DNA of 64,000 bases from Bog-473 sp963836605 (GTDB lineage Bacteria > Actinomycetota > Acidimicrobiia > Acidimicrobiales > RAAP-2), in NCBI GenBank assembly GCA_963836605.1, contig CAWIKB010000012.1:62001-126000 (forward strand), written 5' to 3'. The position numbers and the translations under genes are program-made. Of the stretch, positions 36,965 to 45,109 are shown in pieces. The stretch's first letter is position 1. Every line of letters begins with the position of its first letter. The notes beneath the pieces were generated by a model. The model was not told the DNA's origin, searched no databases, and was given only the letters and a program-made list of their open reading frames with translations.

Positions 36965-37687
36965 TCAGGGTATGCGGGTCACCCGGTACAGCTCTGCGCT
37001 GGCGCCATCACCGAGGCCCGCCACCGCGCCCTGGGCGCGGGCGCCGGTGGAGACGCGTTCGGTGATACCGGCCGGGTCGTCAATCTGGCTCGCATGACAC
37101 AACAGTGCCGCCACTTTGCGTTCGACCGTGGTCGTCGTGTCGACCGCCATGTTCGGGCCGTCGCCTCCGGTGATCCACAGCTCGTTGACGGTCCACGGCT
37201 CGAGCCCTTCGTCGTTCAGCAGTTCGGGGTGGGCGAAGGGATTGCGGGCGTCGGGGTACACGGCGCAGACCGCCGCCTCTCCGGTGGCGAGATGGTCGGG
37301 ATGACTGGCGAAAATGAAGTCCCAACGCCGTTCGGGCGACGGGCACAGCACCCGCTGGGGCGTGACCTGGCGGATGACCCGGCTGATGTCACGTCGCAGT
37401 TCCAGCGTCGGTTGCACCCTCCCGTCGGCATGCCCGAGGAACCGTACGTCGCTCACGCCCACCACCGCTGCGGCGGCGCGCTGCTCGCGCTGCCGCAGCG
37501 CGGCCATATCCGGCCGCGACATGGTCCGGTCCGCGCCACCGGCGTCGCCATCGGTCGCGATGCAATAGGTGACCTCTAGCCCCGCTTGGGTGAAGGCAGC
37601 CACCGTCCCGGCGCTGCCGAAGTCGACGTCATCGGGATGGGCGGCCACCACCAACACCCGCCGGATCCCGTCCTCAGGTGACCACAC
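36965..37687 (-). CDS. PIG-L (LmbE-like) zinc deacetylase
   Basis: A 240-residue metalloenzyme with the family start RRVLVVAAHPDDVDFGSAGT, where the His and two Asp contribute to the zinc site and catalysis, and the later HPDHLATGEA carrying the third ligand. Relatives deacetylate N-acetylglucosamine adducts in mycothiol synthesis (MshB) or detoxification (Mca), but the 240-residue length and missing extensions do not single out either. A GTG start at 37687 lies 20 bases after the helicase stop, so an operon is likely. Confidence 0.85.
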   Translation of the reverse strand: MWSPEDGIRRVLVVAAHPDDVDFGSAGTVAAFTQAGLEVTYCIATDGDAGGADRTMSRPDMAALRQREQRAAAAVVGVSDVRFLGHADGRVQPTLELRRDISRVIRQVTPQRVLCPSPERRWDFIFASHPDHLATGEAAVCAVYPDARNPFAHPELLNDEGLEPWTVNELWITGGDGPNMAVDTTTTVERKVAALLCHASQIDDPAGITERVSTGARAQGAVAGLGDGASAELYRVTRIP

Positions 37688-37707
37688 GCTGAGTGTGGAC
37701 GCATCGC

Positions 37708-38991
37708 TCAGAGCACGCTCTCCTCAGGAGACGGGATCCAGGCGCCCAGGTCGGCCAGTCGGGGGTCGTTGGAGAACATCTCCACGATGGGGATGCGCAG
37801 GCCCAGGCGGCGTTGGATCACTTCGACCTCGACCAGCTGGTTCCACAACGTCAAGCTGACGACGACGCCGGCCTTTCCGGCTCGCGCCGTGCGGCCCGAG
37901 CGGTGCAGGTAGGCCTTGTGGTCCTCGGGTGGATCGAAATGGATGACGCCATCGACACTCTCGATGTGCAGGCCCCGGGCGGCGACGTCGGTGGCCACCA
38001 GGACCGGCAGCTTGCCGGTTGAGAAGTCCGCCAGCGCCCGCTCGCGGTTGGCCTGACGAAGATCGCCGTGAATGGCCGCGGCATGGATCCCTTCCTTTTC
38101 CAGGTTCTCCACCAGGCGGTCGGCACCCCGCTTCGTGCGGACGAAGAAGAGCGACTTCTCCTGGGAGCGGCAGATGGCCGCCGCCACCTTCACCTTGTCC
38201 ATCTGGTGCACCTGGATGAACCGGTGCTCCATGGCCGTCACGGTCTGCGTGGTCGATGCCACTTCGTGGAAGACCGGCTCGGTCAGGTACCGCTGCACCA
38301 GGCGGTCAACCGCCCCGTCGAGCGTGGCCGAGAAGAGCAGTGTCTGGTGGGGTGTTTCGAGTCGACGGAGGACCCACTCGACCTGCGGCATGAACCCCAT
38401 GTCGGCCATGCGGTCCGCTTCGTCGAGCACCAGCGTCTCGAGCTGGCCCACCGAGATCTCGCCCCGGTCGCCCAGATCGATGAGTCGACCCGGGGTGGCG
38501 ATGATCACGTCGACGCCCTTGTGGAGCTTCGAGACTTGCCGATCGATGTCAGCACCGCCGTAGACGGCCACGGCCCGCAGGCCGAGCGTCGCGGCCAGCG
38601 GAGCAAGGACGTCGTGCACCTGGACGGCCAACTCCCGCGTGGGCAGAAGTACCAGCGCCAGGGGAAGGGCAGGGCGGGGCGGGGCTCCGGCCGGCGGTCC
38701 CTGGGCGAGCCGCGTCGCCTTGGTCCGCTGGAGCAGCGGCACGCCGAAAGCCAGGGTCTTGCCCGAGCCGGTCTTGGCCTTGCCGCACACGTCGCGACCG
38801 GCCAGGGCGTCGGCGATCGTGAGCGCCTGAATTGGAAAAGCGCTGACGATCCCTTGATCAGCCAGCGCTTTGTTCAGTTCTTCCGAAACTCCGAGGGACT
38901 CAAAGGTCCGGGCCGTCTCGTACAGATCACCCGCGGCGGCATCTCCGTCGGGTGTTCCGGCGTGCGCGCCGGCCAATGCTTCGATGGTCAT
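37708..38991 (-). CDS. DEAD-box ATP-dependent RNA helicase
   Basis: A 427-residue DEAD-box core. The Q motif region RTFESLGVSEELNKAL..FPIQ is present, then Walker A AKTGSGKT (72-79), PTRELAVQ, TPGRL, DEAD (190-193), FSAT, and the C-terminal lobe motifs ATDVAARGLH and HRSGRTARAG. There is no C-terminal extension, so it is a minimal RhlE/RhlB-type helicase for RNA remodelling. ATG 38991 is used; the frame runs on to 39177 without similarity. It is divergent from the peroxiredoxin gene. Confidence 0.93.
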   Translation of the reverse strand: MTIEALAGAHAGTPDGDAAAGDLYETARTFESLGVSEELNKALADQGIVSAFPIQALTIADALAGRDVCGKAKTGSGKTLAFGVPLLQRTKATRLAQGPPAGAPPRPALPLALVLLPTRELAVQVHDVLAPLAATLGLRAVAVYGGADIDRQVSKLHKGVDVIIATPGRLIDLGDRGEISVGQLETLVLDEADRMADMGFMPQVEWVLRRLETPHQTLLFSATLDGAVDRLVQRYLTEPVFHEVASTTQTVTAMEHRFIQVHQMDKVKVAAAICRSQEKSLFFVRTKRGADRLVENLEKEGIHAAAIHGDLRQANRERALADFSTGKLPVLVATDVAARGLHIESVDGVIHFDPPEDHKAYLHRSGRTARAGKAGVVVSLTLWNQLVEVEVIQRRLGLRIPIVEMFSNDPRLADLGAWIPSPEESVL

Positions 38992-39170
38992 TTCCCACTT
39001 TCTCTGTTGTCCGGCGGGACCCTGCGCCAACCAGAGGAGGAGGAAACGGCCCCGACACACCAGCCCCTTGCCGATGGTCGCACCCCCATTGTACCAGCGG
39101 AAGCGACCTCTCCGGCGGCATCGATGTGCCAAGGTGGTCGCACCTGACCCCACCCCGAGGAGGATCCACC

Positions 39171-39638
39171 ATGGCAAGACTGGAAGCGGGCGCCACGGCC
39201 CCCGCGTTTACGCTGCCCGATCAGGATGGAAATCCGGTACGGCTCTCCACCTTCAAGGGTCAACGGGTGATCGTCTACTTCTACCCGGCCGATGACACGC
39301 CGGGGTGCACCAAGGAAGCCTGCCAGTTCAACGACAACCTCAAGACCTTCGAGAAGTCCGGCGTGGCGGTGCTCGGCATCTCACCCGACGGGGCCGCGAA
39401 GCACACCAAGTTCCGCACCAAGTACAAGCTCAAGTTCCCCCTGCTGTCCGACTCCGAGAAGAAGGTCATGGAGAAGTACGGGGCCTGGGGCGAGAAGACC
39501 ATGTACGGGAAGAAGACCGTCGGTACTATCCGCTCGACCTTCCTCGTCGGGCCCAACGGGAAGATCGAGCGGGCCTGGTACAACGTGCGGGCCGACGGGC
39601 ACGCGGCCAAAGTGCTCGAGACCCTCACCGAAGGCTGA
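39171..39638 (+). CDS. bcp: Thioredoxin-dependent peroxiredoxin, Bcp/PrxQ type
   Basis: A 155-residue peroxiredoxin. The active site is FYPADDTPGCTKEACQF with peroxidatic Cys46 and resolving Cys51 five residues later, as in the PrxQ subgroup. ATFVLG-like strands and RSTFLVGPNGKI follow as usual. It reduces peroxides using thioredoxin. ATG 39171 has a strong GAGGAGG ribosome site. It converges with the glycosylase gene. Confidence 0.93.
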   Translation: MARLEAGATAPAFTLPDQDGNPVRLSTFKGQRVIVYFYPADDTPGCTKEACQFNDNLKTFEKSGVAVLGISPDGAAKHTKFRTKYKLKFPLLSDSEKKVMEKYGAWGEKTMYGKKTVGTIRSTFLVGPNGKIERAWYNVRADGHAAKVLETLTEG

Positions 39639-39648
39639 TGTCGCCGGC

Positions 39649-40446
39649 CTAACGTTGGTGGGCCGGGCACCACCAGGTCGTGCGTCCACCGAACGTGGAC
39701 CGTCGGAGTTCGGTCCCGTCCCGGGGACATCGGCCACCCACCCGGCGCTCCTCCATCAGGTCGCCCATGTGCGACCCACCTCGGCGCTCCAACTGGCGCA
39801 GCGTCGTCCGCACCGCGGCGTGCAACGCGCGCAGCTCGGCCTCGGTCAGCGGGGTGCGGCGCCCCGGATCCAGCCCGGCCCGCCACAGCACTTCGTCAGC
39901 CAGGAGGTTGCCGATACCGGCCACGCGCTCCTGGTCCAACAGGCGCGCCTTGAGCGGTGCGGCCACGCTCGACCTCCCGGGGCTGACGGCGAGCGCCCGG
40001 CTGAGTTGGGACCGGGTGACCGCCAACGCGTCGGGCCCGAGCCGGTTCTCGTCGGGCGCCAGCTCCAACGACCCGAAACGTCGGGGATCGTGGATGAGCA
40101 GCTGGCCCCCGTCGACGAAGGAGAACCGGGCTCGCACCCAACTGTCATTGAAGATCCCGGGGCCGTAGCGGAGACGATCGAGGGCCTGCTCACCGTCGAC
40201 GACCAAGCCCCCGGTCATCCCGAACCGGACGCCGAGGGTGGGGCCACGGTCGGTGTCGAGCAGCAGGAGCTTGCCCCGCCGTCGCGCCGCGGCGAACGCC
40301 TGGCCGACGAGAGCTTCGGCCAAGCGCCGCCTGGTGGTGCCACCCCGGCCGTAACGGGCATCGACCATCCAGACGCGCTCTATGGGGCGCCCCAGGGCTT
40401 TTTCGGCCAGTCCACGATAGAGCTCGACCTCGAGAATCTCGGGCAC
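39649..40446 (-). CDS. Fpg/Nei-family DNA glycosylase
   Basis: A 265-residue base-excision glycosylase. GTG 40446 is chosen because it gives M-P-E-I-L-E-V-E, placing the catalytic Pro2 and Glu3 where the family requires them. The conserved Lys sits in RRRGKLLLLDTD. The helix-two-turn-helix region is QERVAGIGNLLADEVLWRAGLDP. The C-terminal zinc finger is unusual: only C-P-R-D and C-P-A-H are seen instead of two C-x2-C pairs. It removes oxidised bases. It is divergent from the FrhB-like gene across 50 bases. Confidence 0.9.
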   Translation of the reverse strand: MPEILEVELYRGLAEKALGRPIERVWMVDARYGRGGTTRRRLAEALVGQAFAAARRRGKLLLLDTDRGPTLGVRFGMTGGLVVDGEQALDRLRYGPGIFNDSWVRARFSFVDGGQLLIHDPRRFGSLELAPDENRLGPDALAVTRSQLSRALAVSPGRSSVAAPLKARLLDQERVAGIGNLLADEVLWRAGLDPGRRTPLTEAELRALHAAVRTTLRQLERRGGSHMGDLMEERRVGGRCPRDGTELRRSTFGGRTTWWCPAHQR

Positions 40447-40496
40447 GCACCGAGACCGTACCGGACCACCGCGCGCCAGCCTTATATGGTGGACCC

Positions 40497-41624
40497 GTGC
40501 CACCCGAAAAGCCACAATGGGCCGAGCTCTTCACCGAAGTCGTCACATCGGGTCTGTGTACCGGCTGCGCGGCGTGCGTCATCGCCTGTCCCTACGACGT
40601 CCTCGAGTACGACGATGCCGACGGGCACTACAAGCCGTTCCACGTGTTGGCCGAGGGCGGACCCGACAACTGCACCCACGGGCTGAAAGGGTGCACCCTG
40701 TGCACCCGGGCCTGCCCGCGCTTTCGCACTTGGGAACCCGAGATCGAGGAGAAGCTGTTCGGTCGGGCCCGCGTCGACGACGAGGTGTCGGGCATCGCCC
40801 GCCGGGTCGTCCTGGCCCGGGCCACCGACCCCGAGGTGCAGGGAACGGGTCAGGACGGTGGCCTGGTTTCCGCTCTGCTGATCTGGGCCTTCGAGCACGA
40901 TGTGATCGACGCCGCCCTCGTCTCGGGACTCGAGGGTGACGGATCGACCTGGAAGGCGGTGCCCCAGGTGGCCTGGTCCAAGCAGGACGTCCTGGCCACC
41001 GCGGGCTCCCGCTACACCTATTCGGCCAACCCTCTGGCCTATCCCGAGGCCATCGCCGGCGGCGCCGAGCGCATCGCCCTGGTCGGCATGGGATGCCAGG
41101 CCTCGGCTCCCCCGGTCATGGCTGCCCGCAAAGCCGGCAAGATCGCTCGGCGGTTCGTGTTGTCGATCGGTCTGCTGTGCTCGAAGACCTTTGACGACGC
41201 CATCTTCCCCGAGCTCTTCGAGGCAAAGTACGGCCTGGCTCGGGCCGATATCGCCAAGATGAACATCAAGGGCGTCTTCCAGGTGTGGATGCGTGACGGG
41301 GCCTACCACGAGATCCCGCTGAAGGAGGCGCATGCCTGGACGCGCGAGGGCTGCACCAGCTGCCCGGACTTCGCCGCCGAGCACGCCGACATCTCCACCG
41401 GAGGCATCGGCGCCTTCGGTGACTGGACGCTGACCCTTCTGCGAACCGAGCGCGGTGAGGCTCTGTTCGACGAGATGGCGGCCGCGGGGGTCATCGAGAC
41501 CCGCCCGTCCGAGGACGACCCCGGAGCCGTCAAGCTCATGGACAGGCTGAGCCGGGTGAGCCGGAAGCGGTGGCCCGCGACAGCTGTCCCGATGCCCGGA
41601 CGGCTGCCTGCCCCGACTACATGA
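40497..41624 (+). CDS. FrhB-like iron-sulfur flavoprotein (coenzyme F420 hydrogenase/dehydrogenase beta subunit family)
   Basis: A 375-residue protein. An N-terminal ferredoxin-like region has two [4Fe-4S] motifs: C21-x2-C24-x2-C27-x3-C31 and C59-x6-C66-x2-C69-x3-C73. The FrhB/FdhB domain follows, with TGQDGGLVSALLIWAFEHDVID, VGMGCQASAP, LSIGLLCSKTF and the C-terminal TREGCTSCPDFAAEHADIS carrying further cysteines. Family members bind FAD and pass electrons between Fe-S clusters and F420 or ferredoxin. No hydrogenase or formate dehydrogenase partner lies nearby. GTG start; the stop overlaps the next gene (ATGA). Confidence 0.88.
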   Translation: MPPEKPQWAELFTEVVTSGLCTGCAACVIACPYDVLEYDDADGHYKPFHVLAEGGPDNCTHGLKGCTLCTRACPRFRTWEPEIEEKLFGRARVDDEVSGIARRVVLARATDPEVQGTGQDGGLVSALLIWAFEHDVIDAALVSGLEGDGSTWKAVPQVAWSKQDVLATAGSRYTYSANPLAYPEAIAGGAERIALVGMGCQASAPPVMAARKAGKIARRFVLSIGLLCSKTFDDAIFPELFEAKYGLARADIAKMNIKGVFQVWMRDGAYHEIPLKEAHAWTREGCTSCPDFAAEHADISTGGIGAFGDWTLTLLRTERGEALFDEMAAAGVIETRPSEDDPGAVKLMDRLSRVSRKRWPATAVPMPGRLPAPTT

Positions 41625-42010
41625 CGGCTGGACCAGAGAAGGACGAGTTCGCCACCCTGCTCGGCATCGAGGTCGAGCGACACGGTCCGGGACACACCGT
41701 GGCCACGCTGACCACCGGCGACCGTCACGCCAATCCGCACCGCACGGTGCACGGGGCCGTGTTCTACGCCGTGGCCGGTGCGGCCGTGGCGGCGGCGGCC
41801 AACGACGAGGAGCACTCGGGAATCATCTCCTCGGTGCTGGTGGAGTACCTTCAGCCCGCCTCTCTCGGTGACGTCCTCTACGCGGAGATCACCCGGGAAG
41901 CGTCGACTGATCGTGAGGACATCTTCACGGGGACGGTCCGCCGCGGACACGAGGGCGATCTCCTGGCCTGGGTCCGGGCCCGGGGTACCCGGCGGTCCCG
42001 CCGGGCCTGA
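41621..42010 (+). CDS. PaaI-type hotdog thioesterase
   Basis: A 129-residue thioesterase: LGIEVERHGPGHTVATLT, then HRTVHGAVFYAVAGAAVAAA (the HG-x-x helix), and VEYLQPASLGDVLYAEI. ATG 41621 overlaps the FrhB-like stop by 4 bases, which argues for this start over GTG 41570. It hydrolyses an acyl-CoA, possibly hydroxyphenylacetyl-type. Translational coupling suggests the two proteins work in the same pathway. Confidence 0.82.
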   Translation: MTAGPEKDEFATLLGIEVERHGPGHTVATLTTGDRHANPHRTVHGAVFYAVAGAAVAAAANDEEHSGIISSVLVEYLQPASLGDVLYAEITREASTDREDIFTGTVRRGHEGDLLAWVRARGTRRSRRA

Positions 42011-42056
42011 GAGCGCCCAGCGCCACCTGCCGTAGGTCCCTGGGGTCGACCCTCCC

Positions 42057-43112
42057 ATGGCCGATTTCGTGGGATATAGGTCATTGACGCCATCACCGAT
42101 TCCGTGCACTGTGGAGGGCGTGCCCGAACGCCACGTGGTGATCGTCGCCTTCCCCGGGCTCCAACCGCTCGATGCGATCGGTCCGTACGAGGTCTTCGCC
42201 GGTGCCGATCAGGCCGCCCAGGCCATGGGCCGCTCCGGAACCTACCGGGTGACGCTGGCCTCGGCCGGTGGCCGTCCGGTGCGGGGCCGCAGCGGCGTCG
42301 AACTGGGCGCCGAACCGCTGCCCGTTCCCGGGGCCCGGATCGATACCTTGATCATTCCCGGTGGCAGCGGAACGCACGCGGCCCGCCACGACGAAGAGCT
42401 TCTCAGTTACCTCCGGGCCGCCGCCGCCGGCAGCCGGAGGGTGGCCACCGTCTGCAGCGGGGCCTTCCTCGGTGCCGCCGCCGGACTGCTCGACGGGCGT
42501 CGAGTCACCACGCACTGGGCCAGCGCGGACCGGCTGCGCGACGAGTTCCCATCGCTCTCCGTCGACCCGGATCCGATCTACGTCCACGACGGGAAATTCT
42601 GGTCGAGCGCCGGCGTCACCGCCGGGATCGACCTCTCCCTCGCCCTGGTCCAGGAGGACCTCGGGGTCGAGGTGGCCCAGACGGTGGCCCGGTGGCTCGT
42701 GATGTTCCTGCACCGTCCCGGGGGCCAGTCCCAGTTCGCCTCGCCGGTGTGGGTGCCGCGTGCGGAGCGGTCCACGGTCAGGGCCGTGCAGACCCTGGTC
42801 GAGGCCGCACCCGGTGGCGACCACCGCGTCCCGGCCCTGGCCGCCGCGGCCGCCATGAGCGTGCGCCACTTCACCCGGGTCTTCACGGCCGAGGTCGGCG
42901 AGTCACCGAGCCGGTTCGTCGAGCGGGTACGCGTCGAAGCGGCTCGCGTCGAGCTCGAGACCACGAATGACACGCTCGATCTCATCGCGGCGCACTGCGG
43001 TCTCGGGTCGTCCGAGACCCTGCGGCGCGCCTTCCAGCGCCGGCTCCATGTCTCCCCCGACGCCTATCGCCGCCGCTTCCGCACCGACACCCGAGAAAGG
43101 AAATCCGCGTGA
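42057..43112 (+). CDS. GlxA-type regulator: DJ-1/PfpI domain plus AraC helix-turn-helix
   Basis: A 351-residue fusion. The N-terminal DJ-1/PfpI-like domain (about 25-200) contains VAFPGLQPLDAIGPYEVF and the nucleophile elbow ATVCSGAFLGAAAGLLDGR. The C-terminal AraC domain (about 235-345) has MSVRHFTRVFTAEVGESPSRF and the second helix-turn-helix in GLGSSETLRRAFQRRLHVSPDAYR. It would sense a small molecule and regulate neighbouring genes. ATG 42057 is used, with GTG 42120 an alternative. Its stop overlaps the next start (GTGA). Confidence 0.88.
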   Translation: MADFVGYRSLTPSPIPCTVEGVPERHVVIVAFPGLQPLDAIGPYEVFAGADQAAQAMGRSGTYRVTLASAGGRPVRGRSGVELGAEPLPVPGARIDTLIIPGGSGTHAARHDEELLSYLRAAAAGSRRVATVCSGAFLGAAAGLLDGRRVTTHWASADRLRDEFPSLSVDPDPIYVHDGKFWSSAGVTAGIDLSLALVQEDLGVEVAQTVARWLVMFLHRPGGQSQFASPVWVPRAERSTVRAVQTLVEAAPGGDHRVPALAAAAAMSVRHFTRVFTAEVGESPSRFVERVRVEAARVELETTNDTLDLIAAHCGLGSSETLRRAFQRRLHVSPDAYRRRFRTDTRERKSA

Positions 43113-43759
43113 GCCAGTCCCTGCAGGTCGCCATCGCGCTGTTCCCTCAGATCACGGCGCTCGACGGCGTCGGCCCCTACGAGGTGCTCCAGCGCATCCC
43201 CTCCCTCGACATCACCTTCGTCGGGCACCAGCGGGGCCCGGTCCGCACCGAGAACGGAATGCTCGGCCTCACCGCGGATGCCACCTTTGCCGAGCTGCCC
43301 GAACCCGACGTGGTCGTCTTCCCGGGCGGCCTGGGCACCCGGCGCCTGCAGTTCGACCAGGAAGTGCTCGAGTGGGTCCGGCACGCCCATGGCACCACCC
43401 GGTTCACCACGTCGGTCTGCACGGGCTCACTGGTGCTGGGGGCGGCCGGCCTGCTCGACGGCCTCACGGCCACCACGCACTGGGCCTGCTACCCCGAGCT
43501 GGAAGCCCACGGCGCCGTGGCCACGGCCCAACGTGTCGTCGAGCACCTGGACCGGCGGATCATCACCGCGGCCGGGGTGTCGAGCGGCATCGACATGGCG
43601 CTGCGCCTGGTCGAGCTGCTGTGCGACCGAACCGCGGCCGAGGCCGCGCAGCTGATGATCGAGTACGACCCCCAGCCGCCCTTCGACGCGGGATCGGTGG
43701 CCAAAGCCAGCGAGACGGTGATGGCCCGGGTCGGCGAATACGCCCAGCTCCGCCACTAG
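43109..43759 (+). CDS. DJ-1/PfpI family protein (isonitrile hydratase-like)
   Basis: A 216-residue stand-alone DJ-1-fold protein. FPQITALDGVGPYEVLQRIP leads to the elbow TSVCTGSLVLGAAGLLDGL with the reactive cysteine, then TTHWACYPELE and GVSSGIDMALRLVELL. The pattern is closest to isonitrile hydratase (InhA of Pseudomonas), which hydrates isonitriles to N-substituted formamides, but the substrate is unproven. It overlaps the GlxA-type regulator by 4 bases and is its likely target. Confidence 0.85.
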   Translation: MSQSLQVAIALFPQITALDGVGPYEVLQRIPSLDITFVGHQRGPVRTENGMLGLTADATFAELPEPDVVVFPGGLGTRRLQFDQEVLEWVRHAHGTTRFTTSVCTGSLVLGAAGLLDGLTATTHWACYPELEAHGAVATAQRVVEHLDRRIITAAGVSSGIDMALRLVELLCDRTAAEAAQLMIEYDPQPPFDAGSVAKASETVMARVGEYAQLRH

Positions 43760-43820
43760 TCACGCTGCCCACAGCAGGCCGCCGGCTTCCGACTGCCTGC
43801 AGCCCGCTGCGCGTCGAGCC

Positions 43821-45029
43821 TCAGCCCTTCGACCCCTGGTCAGACCGCACGCGGGCCATGACGCCGGGGTAGGCATGGTCGAGGCCGGGGCCGAGCCCGA
43901 CCGGCGTCTTGTCGATGCCCAGGCCCCACCGCAGCTGGGCGGTGACGGCCTGGTCGATGAGGGGCCAGGCCCGCGGGGGGTAGACGTCAGGTGCCGTACA
44001 GCCGTCGGTGGCGATGGCCAGGAAGGCCGATGGAAGCTTCAACTGCTTGACGAAAGCCACCAGGCCGCCCTGCGCCGCCCCGATGGTGCACCCGTCGTCG
44101 AAGACGTTGTGGCCGGCCCGCCCGACCAGAATGAGACGCTTGGGTGTCGGCAGCTTGGCGTAGAGCTTTGCGGTGCCGCCCGGGTTCACCACCTTGTCCG
44201 CCGTCCCCTGCATGACCAGCCCGGGCTTGGGGGGAGGCGGTGCGGCCGGAGCGGGCGCCAGGGCGACGTAGGTCCGGATATCGCTGTCCGTGGCCACGCT
44301 GATCGCCGCGCCACCACCGGCCGAATGGCCGAGCGACGCGATCCGGCTCAGATCGAGCTTGCCGGTGAGCAGGGTGCCCGGGGTGGTGTTCAAGGTGCTC
44401 ACGTAGGCCAGCGCCTGGCGCAGGTCGGTCACGTCGCTCTGGCCCTGGCCCGTCGTCCCGCTCACGACGGCCTTGAGGTCGCGGGAGCGATGGTCGGGCG
44501 CCACCACCACGAAGCCCCAGGTCGCCAGATGATCGGTCAGGAAGCTCGACTGCTCGGGATAGCCACCGTAACCGTGGCTGAACAGCACCACCGGGAAGGG
44601 CCCCTTGGCGCTGATCGGCACCCCGCTGTAGGCGTCGGTGGCCAGCGTGGTCGGCAGCGTCGACGGCAGGCCCGCCGGGATGGGAGCGGTGGGCGAGCCG
44701 GTGAACCAGCGCAGGAGGTTGATGACGTATCTCGGTTTCCCCACGGTCGAGGTGGGATCGACCGGGTAGGTGACGACGACGGTGTCCCCGACCGGGGTGG
44801 TGAAGTAGGCCACCCCCGGCTGGTAGGGGCCGTTCTTCGAGAACGCGGCGTACGGGCTGGCGTGCGGGACCGGTGGCTGGCCGTCGGGCCGGGTGCTGGC
44901 CGACGTCGGGCTCGCATCCATCGCCATCGACGCCGTGCTGACGACGGCGACCACGGCGACGACGGCACCCAGGGCACGGGCCGCCGCCATGACGGCGCTC
45001 GTTGCCACCAGTGAGGTGATCCGATGCAT
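43821..45029 (-). CDS. Exported alpha/beta hydrolase (dienelactone hydrolase/PET-hydrolase-like fold)
   Basis: A 402-residue protein with a signal peptide (hydrophobic 13-37, ending near SMA). The oxyanion region is LFSHGYGGYPEQ, the nucleophile elbow GHSAGGG (Ser236), the acid probably in QGTADKVV, and the His in GRAGHNVF. A cysteine-bearing C-terminal segment (DDGCTIG, ATDGCTAP) may form a disulfide. The pattern fits lipase/cutinase-like or PAF-acetylhydrolase-like esterases. ATG 45029 follows AAAGGAG. The substrate is unknown. Confidence 0.8.
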   Translation of the reverse strand: MHRITSLVATSAVMAAARALGAVVAVVAVVSTASMAMDASPTSASTRPDGQPPVPHASPYAAFSKNGPYQPGVAYFTTPVGDTVVVTYPVDPTSTVGKPRYVINLLRWFTGSPTAPIPAGLPSTLPTTLATDAYSGVPISAKGPFPVVLFSHGYGGYPEQSSFLTDHLATWGFVVVAPDHRSRDLKAVVSGTTGQGQSDVTDLRQALAYVSTLNTTPGTLLTGKLDLSRIASLGHSAGGGAAISVATDSDIRTYVALAPAPAAPPPPKPGLVMQGTADKVVNPGGTAKLYAKLPTPKRLILVGRAGHNVFDDGCTIGAAQGGLVAFVKQLKLPSAFLAIATDGCTAPDVYPPRAWPLIDQAVTAQLRWGLGIDKTPVGLGPGLDHAYPGVMARVRSDQGSKG

Positions 45030-45109
45030 GGCCCCCGCTCTCCTTTGTGACGCGGCCCTCGAACTTAGGGCAGATCTCCCGGAACGGGCTGTCCGATCGG
45101 GGCTTGCGC

